A stretch of 64,000 nucleotides of DNA from Adiantum capillus-veneris. Lineage: Eukaryota > Streptophyta > Polypodiopsida > Polypodiales > Pteridaceae. The DNA lies in assembly GCA_014529385.2 (NCBI GenBank), contig CM043946.1, positions 19,832,077 to 19,896,076 on the forward strand. Direction: 5' to 3'. This document shows positions 24,210-36,469 of the stretch, piece by piece (the first letter of the stretch is position 1; every line of letters starts with the position of its first letter). The notes under the pieces were generated by a model. That model saw only the letters and a list, made by a program, of their open reading frames with translations. It was not told the origin of the DNA and did no database searches. The position numbers were made by a program, and so were the translations under genes.

Positions 24210-26491
24210 TGGAGAGGGGGAATGGGGGAACAAGCCCAACACAAACAAACGGGCCTCTCTATAGCTCAGGGTATTCACAGCACCCCTATCCTCTCAGAAA
24301 ACACCTTCAAAGAAACACTTAACACTAGCAGACCACCGCCTGCTCCATTGCTACTGCTCACACACTCTACAAACCCACCACACGATGCACACTTGTTACC
24401 ATGGCCTGTCTCCACCCTTACACATGCACACAACCACTCAATCTCACTCTCTCACTCAAAACACTATCGGTCTGGGGGGGCACACACTTCCACACAGCCG
24501 GCACCGAGGAGGGACATGAAAGCAGGAGAAAGAGAAAGGGGGAAGGGGAAACAACAGCACGGGAGGCAACTGTGGCTTGATTGCACTTCAAAAAACACAT
24601 ACACCGGCTTGCAATGCCATCACCATGGCCATTTTCAAGCAAAAGTTACAAAGGGGCTAGCTTGCTAGAGAACTCCACTTTGCAGGCTTCAAATGGCACC
24701 TCCAAAGGCCAAGAAAAAAGCCCCCAATTTGATTAATTTTTGACTTTTATAGGGGTTGGCTTTAATTTGAGAATTTACAATTTAATAGGTCCACCTGGCA
24801 CCTTGAATTGGCATCTTTTGGGAAAGAGGGCTCCGCTTTGCTTTATCTCTCTCTTCTTCACTCTTTGCACTTTGGGGGGGGGGGGGCATTAGCGACGTCG
24901 CTATTGCCCCCTAGGCTTATTATTTTTTTATTTTTATCTTTTCATTTTTTACCCCTATTGGCCTCAACCTTACACTGCTCCATTTTTTACTTTGACTCTC
25001 CCTTTCCTCTATCGGACTCCTCTTTTGCCCTTGGCATCCACTTTGTCCCGACATTCCCTAGCTTGGCCCATTTGGCCTTGCTCCTTTGGTCTTCCCCTTT
25101 GCCCTCTTACCTTTTGCATTTGCTTGGCCTGGACGCCCATGCCTTTCATAGTCCGGCCACTTGGCCTTGTCCATCTGGCTGCTCTCGGGCCTTATCTCTC
25201 TCGCCTTGGCTCGCCTACCCTGGCTGTGGGACCTTCCCCTTACCTGAGGGGGGGAGGCAATAGCGATGTCGCTATTGCTCTCCTCCTCCTCCTCAAAAGT
25301 TTGGCCGCTGGACCATCCCCCCATTGGGACGCCACGTCACTATGTACAATGTCGGACTCCACCGCCGCTCCGGGGGCGCGCCAACACATTCGCCAACTGC
25401 CGCCGCCAAAATCGGCCCGCGTAGCGCCACAACAGCGCCGCCAGCGCGCTCGCCATAGCTACGAGCTCAAGGAGCTCATGCCTTGTGATACTCTTAGGAT
25501 GTGCTCGCCCCAGCTCTTATAGCCCGGACTTTGCATACACGTGCCCGCATGTGGGAATTTTACTCTGCCACGTGGCGGTCCCCGGGAGAGCCTCCCTACA
25601 ATGGCCGCCAAGGCCTTCAAAAACCATTCTTCTTCTTTTTTTTTTTAAACTAAAAAACTTCCCTCTTTTGCTTGCACTGGGTACTCTGCTATGCCACACT
25701 CAATTGGCCTATGCACCGCCCGTCAAACCCTACCGAAATCCACCGTGTTTATCTTCAAAATACCTGCCTCTGGTCCCACTTTGAGATTCCCAAGGTTGAC
25801 ATCCGAGGCCGTAAAAAATGCCAAAAGGCATCTGCCACTTTCCTCTCTGCTTTACCTCCGACTTCGTCCTGCCACACCTATTTGACCGAGTGTCTGATTG
25901 AGGCACCGTTGATTTGTGCTAGCTCCACATGGTGAACACTTCCACCGAGAACCTTGGCGAGGCTAAAATGACGCCAGATGGCACATTTCCCTGTGCAGTC
26001 AAATGAGCACAGACCTGGCCCCCTCAAAATCTTCTAATGGCCATAACTTGCCATCCAGAGCTCCGATTCGCAATCCGAGAAGACAAGCATGCTCCACAAC
26101 TCGAGCACTACACACATATACACTGACATCAGCCCGGGCTACCCGTCCCCAACTGCCCTGTCCGTCGGGGATCTGCTACACACTCTTTCTTTAAACTGCA
26201 ATATCTTGAGCACCGGTGCTCCGTTTGACGAGCCGTCTGGATCGGCTTCTAGAGCACGCTGTCCTCTACATTCTAGAGCTTGGACTTGGCACTTTGGACA
26301 TCTTGACCTGCCATCCCAACTGGACCATTCCGCTGCACTTTTGGCCTAAAAAACCACATCAGGCATACTTTCCCGCTACCCTTTGGCTGCCAAGGGCCTT
26401 GGTGCCTACCCTAGCCTGCTGCACTGCACTCGACTACACCCTTTGCCTAGCATAGACCACTTGATAGCTTCGACCAACTTTAGCTGTACCA
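24210..26491 (-). repeat. 5' LTR of Ty3 element 1
   Basis: Copy of 16542-18832. It has a 13-base G run (24874-24886) and the two palindromes (24886-24907 and 25257-25278). Confidence 0.88.
25516..25521 (-). promoter_or_regulatory. Candidate TATA box of Ty3 element 1
   Basis: Minus-strand TATAAG in GGCTATAAGAGC, in the middle of the 5' LTR and kept in the 3' LTR. It is a reasonable core promoter from which the genomic RNA would start. Confidence 0.4.
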
Positions 26492-29300
26492 ACGCTGTTA
26501 ATTTGGCGCCGGAATTGAAGTAACGTCTTGTAGTGGTTTTTGTCATAAAAACCTAATATCTACTTTTCCCAAATGATTTTCTCATATTAAACTGATCATT
26601 TAATATAGGAAAATACCAGGGGAAGTAAAGGTGAATATTGGAAAGGCTGCCGGACCAGTCTCAACAGGGGATCCAAAAGACGGGAATTTGGGATCCAGAT
26701 GAGGATGGTCTGCTAAAGAGAAAATTACATCAATGGAGTTGCAAAGACCTCTAGGTTTAACCCCATCAAGACTTCCAAAGGCAAAAGTTCTAAATTTTTA
26801 CTGTAAAAGTGCTTGGCTATGGGAACTGTTCTTAGTGACTAAAGTGTTGAATGCTAAAGTCAACAAAGTGGCTACATGGAAAGGACAGAAGAGTGGGCGA
26901 GTTGGGAAAGAGACAACAAGCTGGGAAAGAGACAGCACACACACACACACTCATCAGTTTACCCTTTCCACAAAGCAAATAGGACACATGTCAGGCATGC
27001 AAGAAAACCCCCAATTCTTGCATGAATCCTATTGGATGGACATGGAGGTGGACCAATGAGGGCTCAACTAGTGTAAACAAAATTTCTTATTTTATAAATG
27101 CTTAAAAAAACAGCCAATAAGTATTAGTCTCCCTAAAATACTATTGGACAATCAAAAGACCCAATGAGAATTAAGCAGTCCATAAATTTGCTTAATTCCT
27201 ATTGGCCAGGAGACTAAAAGGTCCAATAGGAATTCAGATAATTAAATTAATTATCTGAGCTTTTACGAAAGGGGAAAAGGATGGACACTTGTCACAAGGC
27301 TCTTGACTGGGCCTCTCAAATGCTATTGGCTAAACTTTGCACATGCCAATAAGAAGCCAGCAAGAGTAAAAAGCTTGCTCAAATGCTATTGGCTAAGCTT
27401 TTCAAGGGCCAATAGGAAGCCAACATGAGTAAATTGCAATAAGGGTCGACCAAGATGAGAGAGAGGGCTGATTTGTGAAGGCATTATTCCACACACACTC
27501 ACACAACTCATGTGTAGAGCAAGAAAGTCATCTCCTTCTCTAAGCTTTAATGGAAAGCTCATCTTCTTCTCCAAGTTTTGAGAATGGAAGCCTACACCAA
27601 CAACTCTTGGATATGGAATGCAAATCCAACCAAGAGCCAAGCTTCAATGCCATGCTTCTCTCCTCTATTATCTAATTACTAAACTAAGCTAAGCTGCAAG
27701 AGTAATTAAGTGAGGAAATACTTCTTTCTAGTAAGAATACTCCTTCTTCCTCTTGATCTACTCTCATACCCCACTAGCTCTCACCATCTTCGAAGGTGTC
27801 TGAGGTCTTGGGTTTGAGACCAACAAGGAATTGATGTTACGTGTTATCACGTGTAAGTTTGGTGCATGAAGCTTCCATCTTCATTGCACCAATGAGTTTT
27901 TACCAAGGAACACAAAGAATTGTATTGTACAAAGTCTCTCTTAATGGGAGAAGCTATAATACAAATGCTTAATGGAGGGGGGACCGGTCCATGTAAATCC
28001 GGTCATCAATAGTTGTCAATTGTTCTATTTCTCTCCCTCTTTCAAGTATTGTTATGCTAAACTAATTAGGTGTTATGCTAATGTTTCTATCTCTAACCAA
28101 GCACTCTTCTATGCTCATTAAGAACTTACTCTTAATGAAATGCTCACTATGTTAAGTTATTTTCCGCTATTTACAAGCTTTTTAGGCCATTCAATGTTAC
28201 AGGTTTTAGTAGGTCAATGTGAATTTGATGTTATTAACTCTCCCATGGGGTGTCAATAACATGAGTTTACCACTTCACACTTCACGTGAAGACGTGAATG
28301 AAATCCTTGCTTGAAGAGTGGATACAAAAACAAAAATTTGTGTCCAAAAACAACCATATGCTTGTCAATGTAGGAGCAAAGTTGACCACAACAAAACAGA
28401 ATCACCATCTCAATCCAATGACCGCAAATACATCAAAAGAGTGTATGGCAATCAAGCCAAAACTATGGCGAGAAATGTAGAGAAAATCGGGCAAAGTCTC
28501 CCTTACAAAATGAGCAAAATCTTAATGCAAACTCTCAACCATAAACCTCATCCAAAATGCTGAAATGGCTCCACAATGTGCATACAATGGGAATCTGTAC
28601 TCAACGTATATAAATGGAGTGACCACGCATAAACAGGCACCAAAAGAGTTGCAATCCGAATAATTGATCAATGCACTCAAAAGTGCTCGCCAAAATGCAT
28701 GTACAATGGGCAACAACCATGCGTTATAACCATATACAAATCTGTCCACAAAGATCATAGATAAAGCACAAAATTGCTACCAAAGTGTCCTATGAAAACA
28801 TGTGAAAGAAGCTCCACACGTGTACTTGAAAAATCGTGTCTCTCAAGAGACTGTTTTAATGGTGTGTGCACATGCCTCCGTGATTCCTTACCCAAGCTGC
28901 CCACCAAAAAATCCTCAAACCTCAAGTTCTCCATAAGTTGAAATTGCTTCTTTGACCTCAGAATTTATGCACCTACCGTGCTTCCAAAAGTGCATCAAAC
29001 TCGCACATTGTGTGAAAATAGAAAACCTAGAATTTTTTGTTTACAGTTAGTCTGAGCTGAATATCAGCAATACGGTGAGGAATTTATAAAATGTTTCTCT
29101 TGCAAATTTGTAGACCACATCGGGGAATGATGGACATAATTTTCAGATCTGCATTGTATGAGGCGAAAAACAAATTTGAAAATAGTGCAGTTGTGCATAC
29201 AATTCTTAGGGTAGCACCTTCACCCACACATTATCTTTCACATTGTCTTTTGAGCTTCCACAAGAGCATACATTACTCTCAGCTGAGCTCAAAAGCTCCC
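26492..29300. other. Unassigned AT-rich region
   Basis: No coding domain is recognisable. It starts with TTTGGCGCCGGAATTG (26502 on), which resembles a tRNA-Asp-type primer-binding site only over its first 8-9 bases. It contains the ATTGG/CCAAT cluster at 27028-27425 and a near-palindrome of about 21 bases around 27236-27257 (AGATAATTAA...TTAATTATCT). It may be the remains of an LTR element. Confidence 0.4.
27028..27425. repeat. Cluster of inverted ATTGG...CCAAT pairs
   Basis: Five times a CTATTGG is followed after about 15-25 bases by CCAAT(A/G): near 27028, 27142, 27211, 27331 and 27388. The last two lie in a tandem repeat with a unit of about 57-63 bases (27323 and 27380). CCAAT is the NF-Y site, and the pairs could also fold as hairpins. 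Function is inferred. Confidence 0.55.
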
Positions 29301-29428
29301 TTTGCATTCTCACAAAGCTTTCAAGCTTCCTAGATCTCTGCATCGTCGAGATCGAGTAAGCTATCGCCTCGAAACTTTTGACACCGTCGTGCTCTCCGCC
29401 ATCGCCAAGACGTAGCTCTGATACCAAT
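29300..29428 (-). mobile_element. 5' end of a copia-like element: primer site and gag start
   Basis: On the minus strand TGGTATCAGAGC (plus coordinates 29415-29426) matches the usual initiator-Met tRNA primer site. It is followed by ATGGCGGAGAGCACGACG (ATG at 29402), a copia-style gag start (MAESTTVSKVSRR). An LTR would begin on the right, at 29429, ending CTCACA in element sense. The rest of gag is decayed and its outer LTR end is not found. Confidence 0.55.
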
Positions 29429-29450
29429 TGTGAGTGTGCAAATGCGGTGC

Positions 29451-29559
<109 letters not shown>

Positions 29560-30298
29560 ATGTGGGTGGAGCAACTCACCACAATATGTGAGAGAGAGCG
29601 TGTGTACAAGTGATGGGTGGTCGGATGCCTGTGGCACATTCGATCGGGGTAATAGGCACACCACCTTGATTGCAAAAATTATGAAAGAGCTCTATTGCTT
29701 GAGTACTGATCCTTCCCAAGGTGATGTAAAGGAAATTCGAAAATCCTAAGATGGTGAAGATGGAGGCCAATCATTCTAGCTTTGTATGAGCCTTCTAGAT
29801 TATTTGTAACCTTGAACTATATTGCTGCTCTTGGTAGCCACTCTTGATCGTTTCCACGTACTTTGGCTAACTTTCTTCTTTTGGTCAAAATAGCCCCTAT
29901 CCTTCCTTAGGGGTATTTGTACCTTCTCTTTTTTTCTTTTGATCAATTCAGTGTTTTGTCAAAAAAATAAAAAATAATACAAGTGTGAACCAAGAAAGCG
30001 ACGAAGATGACAAGTTATTGGTCCGGTATCCCTAAGTGGAAGCGAGGTCTACGTAGCAAGACCTAACTTTAGTATGGGGGCAACATAGTCGATTGAAGAG
30101 TCCAATGCTAAAACAAAACCGGCCTCTTGGGCATCTTTACTAAGGGCAAAGTAGCTAGACAATTGGGATCTACACCAAAATCTATAATATTCGTCCAAAT
30201 TTATAACTAAAATACCAAACTTTTGACCTTGAAAACCAAGGTCCAATGGATTTATAGTCAAGATTTTCAATTTCAATCGGGAAATTTACATTGCAAAC
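29560..30298. other. Unassigned
   Basis: No gene is recognised. The left part is probably the rest of the copia-like LTR. Confidence 0.3.
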
Positions 30299-30301
30299 TG
30301 A

Positions 30302-30606
30302 GGGCGTTTACAGACTGCCGCCATGCCTGCCCGTCATTTTTGGGGGTGGGCAGGCACGCGTTACAGACTAAGTGCTCTTCATTTCAAAAACGCGAGGGAG
30401 GTGTCAGCTCCACCCCTTACACTATTGGTTTGACGCATGCGCCTCGCTGAGTTGTCAGCAGTTCGATGCCCGCCCATCCTTGGACAGCAGGGGGTCGAGG
30501 CTGTCTAAAACTATGTCTAGCGTCACTTTTTCGGAACCAATAGTTTTATGCCAACTGAGCTCCACGTTTGCGTGCCCAATTTTTGGCAGCCAGTGTGTAA
30601 ACAGCC
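30302..30606. mobile_element. Tourist-like MITE, 305 bp
   Basis: The left end GGGCGTTTACAGACTG and the reverse complement of the right end, GGCTGTTTACACACTG, match at 13 of 16 bases. TGA flanks both sides (30299-30301 and 30607-30609), a 3-base duplication as made by PIF/Harbinger transposases. It is GC-richer than its surroundings, with an internal hairpin (GCCTGCCC...GGGCAGGC). It has no coding capacity. Confidence 0.6.
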
Positions 30607-30879
30607 TGAGGTATGCTAGCATTGGAGAGGTCTCCTAATATGTGGTTCAACATGAGCTCATGGAGCACCATTTGTAAAGAAAGAAAGCAAGTGCCAAGAG
30701 GCTAAGGCTAGGTGACTTTGAGTGTGTCCCGTGTGTAAGGTCCAGACTCCATAGTGGAGCGTGGGGTTTGGTAGCAAATTTGAAAGTGGCTAATAAACCA
30801 GGCAAAATGCGGCCTTGCCTCGGAAGGGAGTAGGCACATGCCTCATTAATGACACCAAGCTCTCTCTTCAAATGTGCAT

Positions 30880-30987
30880 GAGAGAGAAGAGAGAGAGAGA
30901 GGGAAGCCGCTTCACTCACGATCGGCTAATAAATGTGCTGAGTGCTCCCATTGCCGCTTGTGTTGAGAGAGAGAGAGAGAGAGAGAG
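30880..30987 (+). repeat. Two short (GA)n tracts
   Basis: Short GA runs near 30880-30902 and 30964-30987, upstream of the peroxidase gene. Confidence 0.8.
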
Positions 30988-31009
30988 ATCATGGCATGCA
31001 TGGAGCAGC

Positions 31010-31797
31010 ATGATGCATTCTTTCCAATAATTCAATCAAAATGAATTCGGCTATTTACCCACCCACCAACCGCAGAAATTGAAATTCAATAAATTTTTGT
31101 TGTTGAGTATATTGTATATCTGCATGCATGGGTGAGCGCGATGGACCATATGACTGCATCTGACTCCATCTCTCCATTTTCCATGGTTCATCTCACTCCA
31201 TGTCTCCATTTCTATGGTCCATGGAGAAGAGATAATGTAATTTTAAATTGAAAAGACTCTGAGAGTGTATAGGCTATATAGCCATTAACTGACCTCCCCA
31301 TTATTATTGTCCATTGGGAAGTGAAGAATATGACACACACACACAGCTTTTTCTTCGCAGATATAGGTGCCATTGTGATAAACCCAGCTGAGCTGCTGAA
31401 AAAGCGTTGAATCTTGAACCCTGGGGCCACAACCAAGGAGCTTTTGCTGTGTGTATGCATACTCCCACAGGTTCGTCACCCACATGCGCGCGCACACACT
31501 CACGGTGACCCATAAGAGAATGTGGTCATGATTCTAATGTGATGTGTGTTGATTGCAGCCTTATAGTGCCCACTCCTCTGCTAAGCTAAAAGTACCCACA
31601 TTGAGTCTAGGGTATCCTCCACCAGCACACTAACCTCTCAGAAGAGCCTTGCTGCAGCCTGATTCTTTCAAACCTCTGCATTGCAATTTGAGCAAGGCTT
31701 CTCTTGCATTGTTAGAGCTGGTCCTGACAGCCTTGGATTTTGAGGTGCATTTCATGTGCCCCCCTGTGCCAGGAGACTGAATTCGTGCATTCTGACG
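31010..31797. promoter_or_regulatory. Upstream region of the peroxidase gene
   Basis: Intergenic DNA that must contain the promoter and 5' leader. I see no convincing TATA box at a sure distance; small ORFs on the minus strand look spurious. Confidence 0.3.
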
Positions 31798-34700
31798 ATG
31801 GCAGCGGCGAGCTTCTGTTCCCGGGTTTGGATGTTCACTTTCTGGTGCATTGCGGCCTCTTGTCTGTCCCATGTGCAGGCTCAACTAAACAGGGGGTTCT
31901 ATAGCTCTAGCTGCCCAAATGTGGAAAACATTGTACGTAGCGGACTCCGTGGCATTGTCGCCCGTGATCCCACGGCCCGTGCTTCTATGATTCGCTTAGC
32001 CTTCCACGACTGCCAAGTCTTTGTGAGTTTTTTTTGTGGCAGTATGTTGCAAATACTTTGCTTGAAAGCTCATTGCCAATAGCCATGGAGCCAATAGCAA
32101 GCAGTTCCTACTGTGTATATGCTTGTATGTGTGTGTGTGCATGGAGTCAATAGCAAGCAGTTCCTACTATGTGTATGCTTGTATATGTGTGCACATGGAG
32201 TCAACATAGAGTATTTTCTACATGTCTATGCTTGTGTGTATACATGTGTGTGCATGGGATCATTAGCAAGCATATTTATGCTTGTATGTGTATGTGTGCA
32301 TTTATGTTGTCCTATGTGTGTATGAGTGTGTTGTCTGTCTATGCAGATTCTAACATATTGATTTGCCTTTGTGCACCCAGGGCTGTGATGCCTCTATTCT
32401 GCTCAAGACTGGGCCAGATGGGACAAGTGAAATGCAGTCAGGAGGAAACTTGGGAGTGAGAAGGCTGGACATAATCGACACTCTCAAGGCTCGAGTTGAG
32501 GCTTCATGTCCGGAGACGGTGTCTTGTGCAGATATTATAGCAATGGCGGCGCGGGATGCGATAGCGTTCAGCGGAGGCCCCAACATCCCCATCGGTCTGG
32601 GCCGTTTTGACGGTTTTCAGGCCAGTGAAGCTGCTGCAACCTCTGCATTGCCACCTGCTACAATCAGTGTTGATAACATGCTCAGCCTCTTTGGAGGGAT
32701 GGGGATGAGCACAGCTGAGAGTGTGGCCATTCTTGGTGTGTCACTCCTCTTCTGACTATTCCATTTTTCTTCTGTGTTTGAAGTTGCAACTTGTTTTGGC
32801 ATATATAAGGATGCAGTCTCGCTGAAGCGTATGTATCAGCTACATATAACTGGTGCAATAATGCTAAAATCGGCATAGTTGCAAAAGACTTGCATAGTTA
32901 CATAAAAGACAAACAACTGATGCCCATATGATCATGCATGACGCATAAGCAACTGATTATTACTTTTCATGTGATCATTGCTATAGAGGGGGAGATGGTA
33001 TTTTGTAGGATTTGATTGACAAGATATTTTGTTACAAGCTAGACTCACACACATGTGAACAACGGAGGGAGTGACTTGCCCATTTCTATTTGCACCCTTC
33101 CGAGGTGCAATTAGTGGAGGGAGAGAGGGTAATCCATAACGGTAATCCCCCCTCTGTGTGGGCATCACCTAAGGCCCTATCAAAACATGACTCTTGGAAG
33201 CAATTCCTGATAGTTGGATAAAGCTTCTTGATCAGTGCCAAAAGGAGAGTTAATGATGACAAACCATTTTTCTTCTTTCCTTTCCTTGTAAGAGAGTAGT
33301 TCTAAGGATGTGGTACGTCACTCGAAGCACAGCTACTGATTAGATATAACTGATGCACCTATGCCAAACATCAGTTAGCTGCAAAAGACTCGCATAGTTA
33401 CTCAAAAAACAAATAACTAATTCTCGTGTGACCATGCGGGAGACACAATCATCCTTAAAAGTAATTAAGTGTGGGTACCATGCTGACAATTGTTTTCCTG
33501 TTTCTTTAAGGAGGGACATTGAATAGTGGGTGCTTGTGACCATGCCTGAGGCATAGTTATTTGATATCCATCTTTGCGTGACCGCTGCCTAAAATGAAGA
33601 TAACATTACTCTTCGCATGCCTCTACAATGTACAGGTTCCTCTCAAAGGAGGTGCCACCTTGCCAAGGGGGTATCATTGCCACCAGATTTACATGCTTTT
33701 ATAGACTTAGGCTAGGCTTGTTGCTATACCACATGGGTGTCCACTAATGGTCTTTTTTTCATGCTCGAAAGCTCATGCATAACAACTTGAGTGGCTCTAT
33801 ACATCTTGGGTTGTTTTATCCCATTGGGTAGATTTACATGCTTTTCAGACTCAGCCCGCTACAAAATGCGGTCAAGGGTTTATTCACATGGGTTTAGTTT
33901 TTAGCTTAGTTCTAACAAATAGGTCTTGTGTTAGAACATGTGACACATTATTGCTAGGTGTGTCCTAAATCTATTCCCCTGTACCTGTTAAGCTCTTGAA
34001 AGTGAAGGCAACCTAAATGGCTAAAGGATACTGGCCCTTTTCCCAAGAAGGGTTTAACCCTTACTGACAGATAGGCGTCGGCATCACTTCTTCCTGAGTG
34101 ATATTGTGATCTTGGTGGTTGGCTTTCTTCTCAAAGCTAAGGGCACATCTGCACGGGCTTTGTTCAACCCCAACATGCTCACATCAGCAAACTTGCCTCC
34201 ATTTTTCAACTGTGGATTTTGGCAGAGTATCCTGTCTTCCACCCCTGTTTTTTGAAATGCAGCCCAATCCAGGCATGACGAACATTGCTTGCTGTTAATT
34301 ATGTTGAGCCAAGATATTTGACGAGAGGCGGGGTCTCTGCCGTACTGTGTAAAACTGCTCTAACACTATGTCAAGATGCAAGGAACAAGAGGAGATTATG
34401 TGTGGTGATAATTGTCTCTTTTGAAGCATCATCTTTGGTAGTTTTTTTGAAACAGAGTAAGTTCCTTGGGTCTATTTCAAGCTTCGAATTTTGCTTTTAT
34501 CTTCTACCTACAGCAACTGATGCAAGAGCCTGATTTTTGTATGCCAGGCTCGCACACAATGGGAGTAGCACATTGTGCCAATTTTGCAAACAGGCTGTAT
34601 CCTGCGAGGGATCGAAACCTGAGGTTGATTTTTGCGAACTCGCTCAAGGCACGCTGCCCAAGAATCTTCCCGAGCAATGCATTTGCGGCATTGGACACGT

Positions 34701-34936
34701 CCAACTTCCGGTTCGACAATGCGTACTTCCGCAACGTGCTCAATGGGCGTGGTCTGCTCTCGATTGACTCCGAGCTGGGCCTTCACCCGGTAACTGGTCC
34801 GATCGTGGCGAATTTTGCCAGCAATCCGTCTGCCTTCTTCAACTTCTTCAGCTCGGCTTTCATCAAGCTCACCAGCAGCAATGTGCTCTCCTCCAGCCAG
34901 GGCGAAGTGCGTCTGCGGTGCGGCAGCTCCAATTAA
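31798..34936 (+). CDS. Class III secretory peroxidase, three exons
   Basis: Exons 31798-32022, 32381-32735 and 34548-34936 join in frame (GT..AG at both introns) to 322 residues, the usual size. It uses H2O2 to oxidise phenolics in the cell wall or vacuole. A signal peptide (1-28, ending VQA) precedes QLNRGFYSSSCP; such N-terminal Gln often becomes pyroglutamate. The distal haem site is RLAFHDC (Arg66, His70), the proximal His196 is in GSHTMG, and all eight disulphide cysteines are present (39, 72, 77, then SCPETVSC, AHC, ARC, LRC). The first intron splits FHDCQVF/GCDAS, a classic peroxidase intron site. I chose the ATG at 31798 over 31756 because it starts the signal peptide. GLGRFDG replaces the common LGRRDG. 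No breaks are seen; it is probably functional. Confidence 0.93.
32085..32330 (+). repeat. Minisatellite in peroxidase intron 1
   Basis: About four diverged copies of a unit of roughly 55 bases: CATGGAGTCAATAGCAAGCA, then GTTCCTACT and a TATGCTTGTATGTGTG stretch. Confidence 0.75.
32840..33460 (+). repeat. Repeated block in peroxidase intron 2
   Basis: The segment around 32840-32950 (CATATAACTGGTGCA...GCAAAAGACTTGCATAGTTAC...GATCATGC) is repeated with changes at about 33345-33440. The rest of the 1.8-kb intron (to 34547) shows no coding domain. Confidence 0.6.
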
Positions 34937-36120
34937 TGAGAGCTCCCTTCCTCTGATTTGTATTTTGGCCCCCTTCATGCTATCTCTCTCTCTCTCTCAC
35001 TCACTCACTCTCTCTCTACTCTTCTCCCCCATTTGAAAGTGTTGCATCCCTCCATTATTTTTGCAACTACATAACTTTATAAATTGCAATTGGTACTCCC
35101 TTGTCTGACTCATTGTTTTGTCACTTTTTGTTGAGGCGTGCTATATAATGTAGGCTCAGTAAAAGTCTTTTTTTTTTGCTTTATCTGGTCTGACAAAAAT
35201 CACATCGCAACTTGCAAGGGCCATGGGTTGGGGGGGGGGGGGGGGGGGGAGTTTTTACTTCTCTCAGCTCTTAAAGGACCCATTGTTGGTTACCATTCAC
35301 TATGGCCTAGCCTACATAAGGCTATTGAGAAGAATTTCATAATAAGAGGTTCTTTGAGAGAGAAAAATAGGAAGTGACACTAGTATTTAGAACATGTGAT
35401 ATCATGTTTTTTTTAGAAAAAAAAGGGTAACAAATGACTCCAAAAGCATAAAATATAATTGATTGAAAAACGCTTGGAAGCTTGTACGAAATTGAAAAAA
35501 AGCAAAAGTGAAAAGAGGATGGGAAAGATTGTGTTTGACAGAATACTCAATGCCCTGCTTTAAAGAGAGGTAAACACATGGCAACACCCTCTCACAAGAG
35601 GCTAAAAGAAATAATAATAAGAAAGTTGTATTATTAGCTTGCCATGTGGCACTGATCCGCAAGCTTCATCCAATGCTCCAGAGATGCACCCAAAATCCAT
35701 CCCTTTGCTAAGGACTACTTATGTAGTCCCAAAAGTAAAGATCTGAAGAAAGAGAAAATTTCAAGCACAAGATCCGTTTACATTTTTGTGAGCGAAAGCT
35801 CCAGATAAAAACTCTGAAAGCCTTGATGATGTCCATAGCAAACGATAAATGGGGAAAGAAAAGGTCACTTGAGTGGGATGGATAAAAAAAACAGAATTCT
35901 TCAGGAGAACCTTGAAATCTTGCTAATGCAAATTAGCGGATAGTGCTCTCTTATAGGAATAGATCTATGTTGGCTTCAAAAATTAGTGAACAGGAATCTT
36001 TCAATGGAATAGATGGATGTTAACTTGTAAAAAGGGTCGACCAAGCTGATTCCCAAATTCCCAAATTAATTTGTTGCTCCCTCTTAAGACACTAGTAATC
36101 TATTTCAATGATGATAATAG
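34937..36120. other. 3' flank of the peroxidase and unassigned DNA
   Basis: It has a CT-rich 3' UTR stretch (34980-35030) and a 20-base G run at 35230-35249. No further gene is visible. Confidence 0.4.
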
Positions 36121-36122
36121 CT

Positions 36123-36312
36123 TACAAGATCATTACGAAGATTATTTATGACAACATTCTAGCAACAATGATCGACAATGGGTATGCTAATTTCATCCGG
36201 AAAGAAAATATCCTCTTTCAACCTGGCCTAGACAAGGCTTATGACAATATCTCGTGGTCATACATTGTTGATGTTATGTAGGCAATGGGCTTTGGATTTT
36301 TGACAATTGAGA
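36123..36312 (+). pseudogene. LINE reverse transcriptase fragment
   Basis: One frame reads YKIITKIIYDNIL (LINE block YKIxxKxxxxRL), then after a deletion LDKAYDNISWSYIVDVM, a stop, and AMGFGF. This matches the plant L1 block FEKAYDxVSWxFL...MGFG. It is a short relic with an in-frame stop. Confidence 0.65.
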
Positions 36313-36469
36313 TCCGTTTTTGAGTTGTCACAAATTATCTCGCATAAGAAAGGCAATGTATATCTGAAAACAATGAAGCAATTCATCTCCAAAGCCTACA
36401 CCAATTGAAATGTTAGTTTTAGCATCTTGTATTGATAGACAATTAGTCTTCTTATGAAATGCTGCAAAT

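Larger units (their letters stand above)
16542..26491 (-). mobile_element. Tat-like Ty3/gypsy element 1 (about 9.95 kb)
   Basis: A full-length LTR retrotransposon transcribed on the minus strand, with two LTRs, a primer-binding site, gag, protease, RT, two RNase H domains and integrase. Order and the second RNase H place it in the Tat group. LTR copies are close (2,291 and 2,282 bases, much of the difference in one G run), so insertion is fairly recent. The bases flanking the two ends (GATGC on the left, ACGCT on the right) do not form a target-site duplication, which suggests recombination or a rearranged end. Confidence 0.88.
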
